Shown: positions 50,101 through 58,516 of the stretch, one piece after another
How positions within the stretch are numbered: position 1 is the first letter of the stretch
Layout: every line of letters begins with the position of its first letter
NCBI GenBank assembly: GCA_030248195.1
Contig: JASAND010028036.1
Coordinates: forward strand, 39,692 to 103,691
DNA length: 64,000 nucleotides
Direction of reading: 5' to 3'
Origin: Trissonchulus latispiculum
Lineage: Eukaryota; Nematoda; Enoplea; Enoplida; Ironidae
Translations under genes and position numbers: made by a program
The notes under the pieces: generated by a model
Told to the model about the DNA's origin: nothing
Databases searched by the model: none
Seen by the model: the letters and a program-made list of their open reading frames with translations, nothing else

Positions 50101-52410
50101 TTTTGGTCCAATTTTGGATGTATACGTACTTCCACAAAAATAAGCATACATTCTGTAAGAACTGGTTAGCCCAAAATTTGCCACTAACTTATGTTAAGCC
50201 AGGGATGGGTGGCTATTAATAGACGAAAGTTTGAATCCGTAGGTTGCCGTTTCACAGGAAAAAACTGATGTCCTGTTTTTTGTGCATTTTTTGGCTTATC
50301 CTTCAATATGAAGATATGAAGTCCAAGTAGCGAAGGAAATATTTCTGGGCAAATCGGAAAAAACTGAGTGGAGAAGGCACCTCCACAAGCGACGCCCCCT
50401 TCCCTCAATTCACAAATTCCTTACACCTGAAAAATCCCCCCCCACACAGGCTGGACTCCAAACCAGAGGGCAGTCATTTGGGTACGTGCTATGAAAAATT
50501 GGCACAAAAGAAAATGTTTATAAAAACTTTCAGGCTTCGTCAGAGATTTTTTACTCAATTTTTGTCACCTTACTCTAAAAATCTGCCTGTTTCAGCAATA
50601 AAACCAACGTTTAGAATGCATGCTAGAAAACTAACGAAATGTTAGTTTTCGTTGAAGTTGAAGTTTGAATCAGTGGCGCACCCAGAGTTTTCTGACAGGG
50701 GGGGCGGCACCAAAGTTGAAATTTTTTTCAAATTTATTTCATTTTACATACACATGTTTTACATACAAGTTTCGCCTAAAGAACAAACATGTAGTGGTTA
50801 GCTTCATTCATTGGGATAGTTAAACATAATTAAACATTCATATAAAGATTAAAGCAGGGGGTCTGGGGGGCGCAGCCCCCCAGAAGTTGAGAAATTTTTG
50901 CATTCTAGACATGAAAGTATTTTTTTCTGGCCACTTTTTGCTGTTTTGAATTACCTTAGTTGTCTTCTGGCTGGCGCCATGGTTTCACCAGATACGTAAG
51001 GTATATACATATAACTCAAGCTGATAAAATTCAAACTAAGCAACGCAACGTAACTATAATAAACCGGGGGTCTGGGGGCGAAAGCCCCCAGCTGAAAGCT
51101 AGAGCTTTTTTAAAAACTAGTACCAGTTAGGAAATTTTTAGAGCCATTTTGTGGAAAGCGGAATCGAAATTTTACTTATAATTTGTGTAATGCATTTTTA
51201 AATTGCATTTTGTAAAAAGCGTGCATAGCATATGCCCTAGTGGTGGGCGCCTGATATTCTTTCATATCCGAATATCCGCTTATTCGAAACTTAAGTTCAA
51301 GAAAAATTTTTATTTTGCAGTTAAAATTTTAATTTTTCTGTCATTTTTTGGTGCGCTGCGAATTTCTATCATACCATCAAGCCACAACCTTTCATTCAGA
51401 AATATCAGAAATATTTTAGAAGAAATTGATCGCTAATATGCACAATCAAAATGCAGAAATACCATGATTTGAAAATATTAGCGGCTAATGTCTATTTAAG
51501 CTGTAAGCAAAAACAAACGTCTACATAATTGAAAGTCAGCCACCCCACCCCGCCCCGCATGCTACCCTCAAAACACACAAAGAATGGTTAATTCGCGCCG
51601 AAGGCGCGAAAATTTTTGTTTTTTTCTGCTTTTCCTCCTTTCTGCATCTTAATTTTCCTGACCATCGAAACCTGACAGGGGGGGCAGCCGCCCCCCCGCC
51701 CCCCCATGGGTGCGCCCCTGGTTTGAATAGTTAAAGTTTTCGCACAAAAACTCCAAGCATTTCACACCTTTGGGCCAGCCACCCCAATTCTTAACGAGTA
51801 CATATATAACGCAAGCTCAAGATAGCATTTCATTGAATATACATAACTCACTCTGACAAAATTTTCGCAATGTGTCTAGACACTTTGCGAAGTGTCTAAA
51901 ATGACTAGACACTTCTAGAAGTGTCTAACTTCGGTATCTGTCTACCCAGGGATGGGCACCGGAAAAAATTACCGGAAAAAACGGTTTTTTTCCGTTTTTT
52001 CCTTTTTTTCCGCAGGCTTCGGAAAAATACTCGCGAGTTTTTTTCCGATAAGTTGAAAAATTTTTGAAAAATTAGCAGTAAAATTGAAAATTTTGGGAAA
52101 ATTTTTAATTTTTTCCGAAAAAATCTAGAAATTCTTTAAAATCGCCTGTATTTATGGTTTATCGGATGGAAATACGTTTAAACGCTTAAATTCATTAAAA
52201 TTCGCTCAATTTTGGCACTCCAGAAACAGTTTGAAACCTTTGATGATATCGGAAAAAAAACGGAAAAATACTGGAAAAAAAACGGAAAAAACTGAAAAAA
52301 ACTAGTTTTTTCCGCAATAATTTTTTTCCGGAAAAAACCCAACCCTGTGTCTACCACATACAACTTAAAAAAAGAAATATACAACATAAAACCGGATAAC
52401 AACTTACCAT
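39415..52410 (-). CDS. RPL11: 60S ribosomal protein L11 (uL5 family)
   Basis: Large-subunit protein of the 5S RNP and central protuberance. Exons (5' to 3'): 52408-52410 (ATG only), 49867-50023, 42988-43094, 42000-42105, 40284-40420, 39415-39450; every junction is GT-AG and in frame. Diagnostic segments: [106 protein letters not shown] and the terminus [11 protein letters not shown]. The 180-aa product matches normal family length and has no defect. The splice directly after the ATG is common in ribosomal protein genes. A pyrimidine tract (CCTTTT, about 52467-52473) upstream could be the 5' TOP start. ATTAAA on this strand near 39330 may serve for polyadenylation. Introns are 2.4, 6.8, 0.9, 1.6 and 0.8 kb and mostly transposon DNA. 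Confidence 0.97.
39480..39610. mobile_element. fragment of MITE family A in the last RPL11 intron
   Basis: Matches the left half of family A in order: GAGCAAAAGTTTGCTCTGTT, CGCAAATCAGTACCTGGT, CATGCTCACTCGCTC. The terminus and right half are missing. Confidence 0.65.
40480..40690. mobile_element. GGCCCGAG-rich fragment related to the 22.2-23.2 kb hAT-like element
   Basis: Begins TTAAGAAATTTTCCGGGCCGG and continues as a degenerate array of CCCGAGTCAAGGTCCGAGG. The wording is the same as the subterminal arrays at 22200-22335. No second terminus found. Confidence 0.6.
42313..42962. mobile_element. inverted-repeat element in RPL11 intron 3
   Basis: Ends TGGGCACTGGATAGGCGGAT and (inverted) ATCCGGTGCCCA, with a second AATAGGCGGATAACC block at 42890. 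AT-rich, non-coding core. A related segment (CCGAATATCCGCTTATTCG) lies inside the hAT-like element at about 51265. It ends only about 25 bp before RPL11 exon 3. Confidence 0.55.
43133..43342. mobile_element. deleted copy of the CTGGGCTTATTCT element (family B)
   Basis: Left end CTGGGGTTATTCTAGGG and right end AAAATAAGCCCA. Internal blocks CCGAGGGGCAAGGAATTTG and GGGGCACCCACTTTTT also occur in the 60273-60693 copy. About half the length of the intact copies. Confidence 0.65.
43930..44625. mobile_element. fold-back element, arms about 140 bp
   Basis: 43930-44110 and 44500-44625 are near-exact reverse complements (CAAGAACAAAAAGTGCTCCT at one end, its complement at the other; TATGAGCCTGTCCTACAACG inside). 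A direct duplication (CTGTAAAATACATATGAGT) lies in the left arm, and a (TA)n run at 44140-44169. Confidence 0.75.
44666..45625. mobile_element. 960-bp palindromic element with AGTAAATAC repeats
   Basis: Left TATGTCGTAGTAATTTTCGT and right ACAGAAATTACTACGACATA are inverted; the arms (about 44666-45060 and 45230-45625) match almost throughout. The outer 150 bp of each arm consists of AGTAAATACTGTATTTACT words, themselves palindromic. Non-coding. Confidence 0.85.
45660..46085. repeat. three tandem copies, period about 146 bp
   Basis: Copies start near 45660, 45807 and 45952. Each contains CCACAGCACTC, CACTTTGAGCATG, GCTTTCATTTG and TTTTGAAAAATTTCATTT in order. The minus-strand frame through them (45817-46284) is a repeat artefact. 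Confidence 0.8.
46088..46397. repeat. two tandem copies, period about 170 bp, with a third diverged copy beyond the insertion
   Basis: Units near 46095 and 46262 share CAGACGGCAAAGTGGAACC, AATGAGCTG.GCGCACC and AGAAAACCCCTATAGACAA. A third, diverged copy resumes at about 46820-46960. The family B element is inserted between the second and third. Confidence 0.75.
46398..46810. mobile_element. family B element, 413 bp, with 5-bp target duplication
   Basis: Termini CTGGGCTTATTCTCGG and (inverted) CTGGGCTTATTCTAGGG, flanked by CCTCC on both sides (46393-46397, 46811-46815). Long G/C homopolymers lie next to each end; the core has GGCTTCGCCGGAGATTTTTA. Same element as 60273-60693 in opposite orientation. 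No coding capacity. Confidence 0.85.
47470..47523. repeat. short tandem repeat of TCTGCGCAGG
   Basis: Four copies of CTGCGCAG, a self-complementary word, with 3-6 bp spacing. Confidence 0.8.
49328..49437. repeat. 27-bp minisatellite, four copies
   Basis: Four near-identical units of GAGGTCAAAGGAACCTCGAA plus a G run. GAGGT..ACCTC makes each unit a small hairpin. In RPL11 intron 2, about 430 bp downstream of exon 2. Confidence 0.9.
50671..51720. mobile_element. hAT-like non-autonomous element, 1050 bp, in RPL11 intron 1
   Basis: Termini CAGTGGCGCACCCA and (inverted) CAGGGGCGCACCCA, flanked by a perfect 8-bp duplication GTTTGAAT (50663-50670, 51721-51728). Subterminal C(T)GACAGGGGGGGC blocks occur at both ends. 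Two internal GGTCTGGGGG..GCCCCC hairpins lie at 50855 and 51065. No transposase frame. The 8-bp duplication and CAG ends fit hAT. Confidence 0.9.
51947..52347. mobile_element. hAT-like MITE, 401 bp, in RPL11 intron 1
   Basis: Starts CAGGGATGGGCACCGGAAAA and ends AAAAAACCCAACCCTG (inverted CAGGGTTGGG), with a perfect 8-bp duplication TGTCTACC (51939-51946, 52348-52355). The interior is dominated by TTTTTCCG/CGGAAAAA words. It lies 60 bp from the RPL11 start-codon exon. Confidence 0.9.
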
Positions 52411-53017
52411 CTTGAGAGCTTGTTTGTGACGGTTTTAAACAAAGACAGAACCAAACTTATCACACACAAAAGGACCTACAATGAAGAAAAGTGTAAGTTA
52501 TAAACAAACAAATTTGAACAGTGCTGAGCACAAGACATTAATATACCTACGCAGAAGATGAACTGGGGAGGAGGAAAAACGGCGGTTTAAACCAAACTTA
52601 AGGACGGGCATTTTCCACCGTCAGAAGAACAATTTAGTTCAGTGGAAGGTGTTCACTAAACTGGTGATCGATATTTATTTACAACTTCTTTCCAGATGGG
52701 GGAACAAACATTTTGCCTTGGTCCCCCCTCCTTATGAATCAGGTAAAAATGTAAAGCCAAAATATAAAAAGGTACGTATATGTACATATATAAAGCTGGT
52801 CAAAAGTTATATATAGCTTCATCATCTTACCAAATCTTATCAAACACTACGTATGGCTGGCTTTTCCCTACAAGGGGGGGGGGGAGAGTGGGGCTCCCCC
52901 CAAGCATTTTTCTAAAAAAATTCCACACACACCCCCCAGACTAGGAGGAGGACCCCGCCCCGCACGTCCCCCCCCCTGAAATTTTTGCCTAGGAAAAAGT
53001 CAGCTATGGCAGGTTTT
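52411..53017. other. RPL11 5' UTR/promoter side and non-coding DNA
   Basis: The RPL11 transcription start should lie within the first few hundred bases (pyrimidine tract near 52470 on the minus strand). 52690-52735 has a TGCCTTGGTCCCCCCTC block also seen at 33085-33105. No exon seen. Confidence 0.4.
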
Positions 53018-53829
53018 ACTAGTGGGAAAAATGCCCTAGACGGGCATGCAGTGGCTAGAATAGGGAAAGAAGGAAGGGCGGAAAATGCCAATATATGAAA
53101 ATGATAGAAACTAGATTCAGTGCCGAATAGGGAATGCAGTCAGCGCAGAAAATTATAGAAACTAGATTCAGCGCCGAACAGGGAATGCAGATTAAAACGA
53201 GATGGCAGTAGATAGTCTACAGTCGCTAGGCTCAACTAAGTCTAAAAGTAGACAACCCAGGAACAGTTTCAAGTTTGCTGTTTGAGATAAAATTGTACGA
53301 GAAAGCAGCCGCTCATATCAGCATATTTTTATTCACGCGAGTAGGTATTAAACCCAGTCACAGTTAAGAGATTACCTCATCGACGGTAACATTGTTACTG
53401 AAATGAACCGTCGGGCTGGACTTATCGCAATTCTCGCGAATAGGATGGACGGAGGAATTGCCTGTTCCACGCTATCCGACTGCATTCCCTGTTCGGCGCT
53501 GAATCTAGTTTCTATAATTTTCTGCGCCGACTGCATTCCCTATTCGGCGCTGAATCTAGTTTCTATAATTATCTTCGCCGACTGCTTAGCTTTCCCTAAT
53601 CGGCGCTGAATCTAGTTTCTATAATTATCTGCGCTGACTGCATTCCCTATTCGGCGCTGAATCTAGTTTCTATCATTTTCAGCGCCGACTGATTTTCCTA
53701 CTCGGCGCTGAATCTAGTTTCTATAATTTTCTGCGCCGACTGTCAAGCATATATATTGGCATTTTTCCGCCCCTCCTTCTTTCCCTATTCTAGCCACTGC
53801 ATGCCCGGCTAGGGCATTTTCCCACTAGT
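53018..53829. mobile_element. fold-back element with 57-bp tandem repeats in its arms
   Basis: Ends ACTAGTGGGAAAAATGCCCT and its inverse. The left arm holds two and the right arm five copies of a 55-60-bp unit containing CGGCGCTGAATCTAGTTTCT and CTGCGCCGACTGCATTCCCT, in opposite orientations. The spacer (about 53200-53450) is unique. Copy number differs between arms, as expected of tandem-repeat fold-backs. Confidence 0.9.
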
Positions 53830-54310
53830 TTCTTGCATTTTTCCGCTTTAGCGCTTTTCTTAGGAGGATTAATTAATAAATAATATAAAATTAATAGACT
53901 GCCGTAAAAGGATTTGAAAAACTCGATAGTATATATATAGGGCATTTTTGTCATTTGTACGGAGCATTAAATGTTTATATTGGTTTGTGTGTGTACCAAA
54001 GGGTTTATCTGAAAAGAGTACCGGGGTCGCACTAGCGTAGCCAGAAAAAAATTTCGAAGGGGGGCAAGTCAAAAATGCTCTGAAATTTCTACCGCAACTG
54101 AACCACTGGAGGCAAATTTCAAGCAAAATTTAGGACTTTTAGGAATATTTTCGTGGAAAAGTAGCGCCGCAGGCGAAAATTTTTCGAAATATTTATTCAC
54201 GCTGCTGCTACTCATTAAAATTTATTCTTTTGCCTCCGATTTCGGGGGGGGCATGCCCCCCTCGCCCCCCCCCGCCGGGGTGTGGGGTAGTAAAAATGTG
54301 AAAAACGCTA
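53830..54310. other. non-coding stretch
   Basis: No exon. A C/G-rich hairpin (GGGGGGGGCATGCCCCCCTC) lies at 54245-54270. Confidence 0.35.
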
Positions 54311-54660
54311 TTGTTTGAAACAACACAATTGTTTCATCATGAGAAAACGTTTCTAAAGGGAAACAGAATTAAGGTGGGCCGAACGCCCACGGGGGGGGGG
54401 GTCGTAGCACTGCGTGGGGTTTAGGAAATAGAAAGAATTCAATTTTTCCGTAGGTAAGATGTATATAAGTCAGAAACTTCTAAAAAGGGTTTATCGGAAA
54501 ACAAAATTAAGGGGGGTCGAACGCCGACCAAGGGCGGGGGGGGGTCGTCGCACTGCGTTGGATTTAAGAAATTGAAAGAATGCAGTTCTTTCCGTACGTA
54601 GACGTATATAGGTCAGCAACTTCTAAAAAGGGTTTATATATCGGAAAACAGGATGAAGGG

Positions 54661-56076
54661 GCCTAATGGAGTATGCTGCTGCTTCGACATGGTACCCTTC
54701 TATCTCGTCTACCAGTGCCAACCGCCTGGAAATCATACAAAATCAGGCGGTGAGGAAAATAACTGGGTGCCTGAATGGAACTCCTGTGGAATATGCCAGA
54801 ATGGAGGCGAACCTGCTTCCGTTCTCTCTTCGGGCGGAGGAACTAGTTGCCATTGGATACGAGAGGAGTCTCCGCCTCCCTGCGGACAACCCCCGACGTG
54901 CAATCAGTGAACGGCATATACAACAACGGTTACCATCTCAGGATTCTTGGAGGGAAAAGGGCAGGAAGGCATCAGTCTCTGCTGGACTGGCCAACAGGGC
55001 AAGAGAACCTGTCTGCCTCCCAGCAGTTCCTCCGAGTATGATCCCCCCCAATATAACCTGCTTTGCCACGCTGGGGGCGATGTCCCCGGGGAGACGGAAG
55101 GATGAATTGACTCCAGCTGAGCTTAAGACTGCAGCCCTAGCCTCTCTCAGCGCTCTCCCCAGTGCTGACGTCACTCTCTGGACCGATGGCGCCGTGGAAG
55201 GGTCGAACCAGAAGGGTGGAGCCGGCGTCGTAATATCGGATAATCAAGGAGTCATCATTACCACCATTGAATCCCCTGCCGGAAGTATCTGCTCCAGTCT
55301 GCGCGCGGAAGAAACTGCTGTCCACAGCGGTCTGGAATGGATTCATGACCGTCTCCGGCATCATGGCCAATCTCTTCCGGAAGTCAGGATTTGCACCGAC
55401 TCCAAGTCTCTGATCCAGAAGATTGAATCCGGCCCACTGAAACCGATGTCGCAGCTGGAAACGGCCATCTGGCACAAGCTCTGTCAGATCTCCCAACTTG
55501 GCAGCCACATAACCCTTCACTGGGTACCTAGCCACGTTGGAATCCAGGGAAACGAGGCAGCTGACAGAGTGGCCAAGTCTGCGACTGCCCTGGAACAAGA
55601 CCAGATTGGAATTGACCTAACTACTGCCAGGGCTGCCATCAAACGGTACATAAAGGAAGAATGCCGCAGACTCTGGGCTCAGTACGACACCGAAGATATT
55701 TACGACGCCCACCTGCCAGTCGACCCTACACGCGAAGAAAACATGACCCGGAAAGAGCGTTGCGTTCTGTCACAACTCCGTTGCAAAGGCCACTCCCTAC
55801 TCCTAGCCAAGCAACGGTTCCGAATGGGACTATCCAATTTTCCATCCTGCCCGGAATGTAATAGTGAGGAGGAGGACCTAGCCCACCTCCTCCTCCACTG
55901 TCCAAACCATACCTCTGCCCGACGGCGGCACCTGGGGACAAGGCCGCGCCTGGACATCCTATCCAAGGGTCCCCCCCCCGGTTCTGGCTTTCCTCCGGGA
56001 TGTGGGGCGGATCTGATCCGTCCTAACCACATTGGGTCCCCACAAGCTGGTCCAGGAACAGGAAGAAGAAGAAGAA
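54661..56076 (+). mobile_element. 5'-truncated non-LTR retrotransposon (LINE, RNase H-bearing, I group)
   Basis: The insert begins inside the ORF (end of the reverse transcriptase domain) and ends in a (GAA)n tail at 56059-56076. The minisatellite word AAGGGGCC occurs on both sides (54657-54663 region and 56075-56082), consistent with a target-site duplication. 5' truncation, a simple-repeat 3' end and target duplication are hallmarks of target-primed reverse transcription. Confidence 0.85.
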
Positions 56077-56135
56077 GGGGCCGAACGACAACCGGGGGGG
56101 GGGGTCGTCGCACTGCGTGGGATTTACGAAATTGA
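54666..56135 (+). CDS. LINE ORF2 C-terminal fragment: RT end, RNase H, zinc finger
   Basis: Residues 1-90 resemble the region after the RT palm/thumb (LEIIQNQAVRKITGC, then NLLPFSLRAEELVA). Residues about 165-310 are RNase HI with all four acidic residues in context: LWTDGA, LRAEE, ICTDSKS and GNEAADRVAK, plus HWVPSHVG. A CCHC-type finger follows at about 394-412 (CPECN..EEEDLAHLLLHC). Reading stays open through the GAA tail into the flanking minisatellite; no own stop codon is seen, so the last 20 residues are not native. The element could not be active: the endonuclease and most of the RT are absent. The RNase H domain with a C-terminal finger points to the I superfamily. Confidence 0.88.
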   Translation: MEYAAASTWYPSISSTSANRLEIIQNQAVRKITGCLNGTPVEYARMEANLLPFSLRAEELVAIGYERSLRLPADNPRRAISERHIQQRLPSQDSWREKGRKASVSAGLANRAREPVCLPAVPPSMIPPNITCFATLGAMSPGRRKDELTPAELKTAALASLSALPSADVTLWTDGAVEGSNQKGGAGVVISDNQGVIITTIESPAGSICSSLRAEETAVHSGLEWIHDRLRHHGQSLPEVRICTDSKSLIQKIESGPLKPMSQLETAIWHKLCQISQLGSHITLHWVPSHVGIQGNEAADRVAKSATALEQDQIGIDLTTARAAIKRYIKEECRRLWAQYDTEDIYDAHLPVDPTREENMTRKERCVLSQLRCKGHSLLLAKQRFRMGLSNFPSCPECNSEEEDLAHLLLHCPNHTSARRRHLGTRPRLDILSKGPPPGSGFPPGCGADLIRPNHIGSPQAGPGTGRRRRRGRTTTGGGGRRTAWDLRN

Positions 56136-56255
56136 AGAATGCAGCTTTTTCCGTACGTAGACGTAGGTCAGCAACTTATAAAAAGGGTTTATCGGATAAC
56201 AGAATTAAGGGGGGTCGAACGCCCTCCATGGGGGGGAATTGCGCTGCGCCCGGAT

Positions 56256-56620
56256 GGGATAATTTCAAAGAACAGAATTGTTTCAGCATGAGAAAAAGTT
56301 TCCATCGGGGTTTTTGGAAAACAGAATGAAGCGGGGCCGAGCGACCACCGGGGGGGAGGTCGTCGCCATAGGTGTAACGGGGATTTGGGTTGGGGGGCCC
56401 CTCCCCCGGAATTTTGGGGGGCCCCCTTTTTAGACCCCCCCCCCCCAAACCCCCCCCACGACCCCCCCCAAAAACAATTTTCTATTTTAATGTCAAAAAT
56501 CGCATTTTCAGCCATTGCTAATGCCAAAAAACATTTAACTATGAAGTATATAATTTTGACATTAGACAGGGGTTTTAAACTCGGAAACTTGATTGCCAAC
56601 ATGATTCTAAGTCTAAAATA
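56256..56620. repeat. duplicated segment, copy 1
   Basis: GATAATTTCAAAGAACAGAA, the TTTCAGCATGAGAAAA block, a G/C-rich middle and AATTTTGACATTAGACAGGG recur in the same order at 57868-58200. Confidence 0.8.
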
Positions 56621-56869
56621 AGGTTAATATTGAGCCTGAAAGTCCATAAAACCGTTAAAAACGTGTATTTCTCGCAATAATAAACACTTTAAGCCAAAAA
56701 TTTGTACTTTTTTGAAAAATTTTGCAGAATTTACCCTAAAAATACCCAATTTTTGGCCAATTTTTGACTACCCCCCCCCCAGCTGGGGAGGGGGGGGGGC
56801 CGGGGGCCCCCAAAAATTTTGGGGGGGTTTGTAAAAATGGCTGGGGGGGTTTACCCCCCCAAACCCCCC

Positions 56870-57000
56870 TCCCCAGTGGCGGATCCAGGATTTTGAAAAG
56901 GGGGGGCCCGCTGAAAAATTTTTCCGGGGGGGGGGGGTGCGTAACCAAATTTTTCCGGGAGGGGGGGGGGGTAAAAATTTATTTTTCCAGGAACAAAATT
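56870..57000. repeat. transposon end fragment, CAGTGGCGGATCCAGG
   Basis: CAGTGGCGGATCCAGG followed by a G-rich block resembles the CAGTGGCGCACCCA terminus of the 50671 element. No opposing end was found, so this is a fragment or solo end. Confidence 0.45.
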
Positions 57001-57084
57001 TTATTACAAGAAAACTTAAAATTGTGTATGGAAAGGGTAGTTCACTTTGAATTTTGCCAATTTGAAAACAACTATATCCCGTGA

Positions 57085-57546
57085 GTGAAGCAAAGCATGA
57101 CTTCTCCAACGATGGCAGCCTTTCCGTGGTGGAGAAGATACTTCAATGGATTCCCCAGCGAAGACCAAAATTGCCTCACATCCAGGTCCCTCTGCAACAG
57201 ACCACTCTGGGAACAGCCAAGGCCCCCAGCGGTCAGACCCAAACCCAGCTTACTGGACTATGCCGGGTTTTTGGTGAAGGGTGGTGCTGATCCGGCCAAG
57301 CATCACCCAAGGGCAAATGAAGGGCAGCCCATTCTACGAACTTTCTCTATTATTGCTCTTCTACTGCTCTTAATGGCCGGTGACATCCATCCAAATCCGG
57401 CTGAGCTAGTTGCAATCAGGAAAGCACTTAAGTGGTGTAAACAGCACTTGGACTGGCTCCCCAGAGATCCGAAAATCCTCCTACGGACTGACAGTCTGTC
57501 AGCATGCCACAAACTAAGGTCTCGCCTGGGCAGCAAGCAGCCCTGA
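57085..57546 (+). pseudogene. chimeric LINE remnant: N-terminal leader joined to RNase H fragment
   Basis: The first part ends in a hydrophobic run followed by AGDIHPNP, a motif common at the N-terminus of animal LINE ORF2 proteins. Immediately after it the frame continues as an RNase H piece (ELVAIRKALKWCKQHL, then LLRTDSLSACHKL), which carries the second and third catalytic acids. Endonuclease and RT are missing, so about 2-3 kb has been lost in frame. Stop at 57544-57546. Confidence 0.7.
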
Positions 57547-57726
57547 ACCTATATAGTCAGGTTCCCAAAAAAAACCAGTTGACATTTTTTTGCTCCAAAC
57601 TTTTGCAGCGTGACCTGGGACAGCCCAACTAGGGCGCATATGCATAAGGGCTTGGTCCGACACAGGATCAAGTCACCCAGGGGGGGGGAAATCAGAAACG
57701 CATTTTTGTGCAATAAATTTGATTTG

Positions 57727-57860
57727 GTGCTGATTTGGTGCTGATCCGGCCAAGCATCACCCAAGGGCAAATGAAGGGCAGCCCATTCTACGAACTTTCT
57801 CTATTATTGCTCTTCTACTGCTCTTAATGGCCGGTGATATCCATACAAATACTGCTGAGG
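57727..57860 (+). repeat. second copy of the LINE N-terminal segment
   Basis: Repeats 57281-57403 almost exactly (TGCTGATCCGGCCAAGCATC through GGCCGGTGA.ATCCAT), then joins directly to the 57868 duplicated segment. Confidence 0.8.
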
Positions 57861-57867
57861 TAGATAA

Positions 57868-58200
57868 TTTCAAAGAACAGAATTGTTTCAGCATGAGAAA
57901 ACGTTTCCATAGGGGTTTTTGGAAAACAGAATGAAGGGGGGCCGAGCGACCACCGGGGGGAGGTCGTCGCCATAGGTGTAACGGGGATTTGGGTTGGGGG
58001 GCCCCTCCCCCGGAATTTTGGGGGGGCCACTTTTTAGACCCCCCCCAACCCCCCCCCACGACCCCCCCCCAAACCTCCCCAAAAACATTTTTCTATTTTA
58101 ATGTCAAAAATCGCATTTTCAGCCATTGCTAATGCCAAAAAACATTTAACTATGCCGTAATTTTGACATTAGACAGGGGTTTTAAACTCGGAAACTTGAT
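57868..58200. repeat. duplicated segment, copy 2
   Basis: About 95% similar by eye to 56256-56600, with a short deletion near 58156. With the LINE N-terminal duplicate it forms a roughly 1.6-kb-spaced segmental duplication. Confidence 0.8.
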
Positions 58201-58220
58201 TATATACCATCGTACTTGGC

Positions 58221-58516
58221 GTACTTAGAACTGTCTTTTAAGCCTATTTGCACTTCTCTAAGTTGTACCGTTAGAGCGGTATAATGCAAAAAGTAGCGGG
58301 GGGAAAACCCAATGGGGGGAAAAACCCAAATGGGGGGAAATAAACCCACCCCTCACAGGTCTTAAAAATTGTTCTATCGCAATTCTGACACTTCCAGTGT
58401 AAAATTCAACCCTTTTTAGTTAGTATGAACCAAAAAACCCGATCTAAGTAGCTTTTTTTGAGATCTCATGTGCCGTTGAAAATGCTGCATCAACTGGCCA
58501 GGTTTCATAAAGTTTA
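58221..58516. other. non-coding junction before the satellite
   Basis: Contains a short tandem of AACCCAAATGGGGGGAAA (58296-58345), echoed by GTGGGTTTTTCCCCC at 62727-62760 on the far side of the satellite. The two may be inverted ends of one larger element enclosing it. Confidence 0.45.

Larger units (their letters stand above)
54320..56255. repeat. minisatellite, period about 120 bp, interrupted by a LINE
   Basis: Units carry GGGTTTATCGGAAAACA, GGGCCGAACG, a G run, GTCGTCGCACTGCGT, GATTTA.GAAATTGAA, GAATGCAG and CCGTACGTAGACGTA. About two and a half units precede the LINE (54330-54660) and about one and a half follow it (56077-56255). Two further units stand at 63125-63290. Confidence 0.85.

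Noticed and set aside
53018..53829. CRISPR-like reading of the 57-bp repeats
   Set aside because: Units are directly adjacent in opposed arms of a fold-back element; no spacers and no cas genes.
57370..57400. 2A-type ribosome-skipping peptide at AGDIHPNP
   Set aside because: The sequence lacks the required terminal Gly-Pro and the preceding D-x-E-x-N context; it is the usual LINE leader motif.
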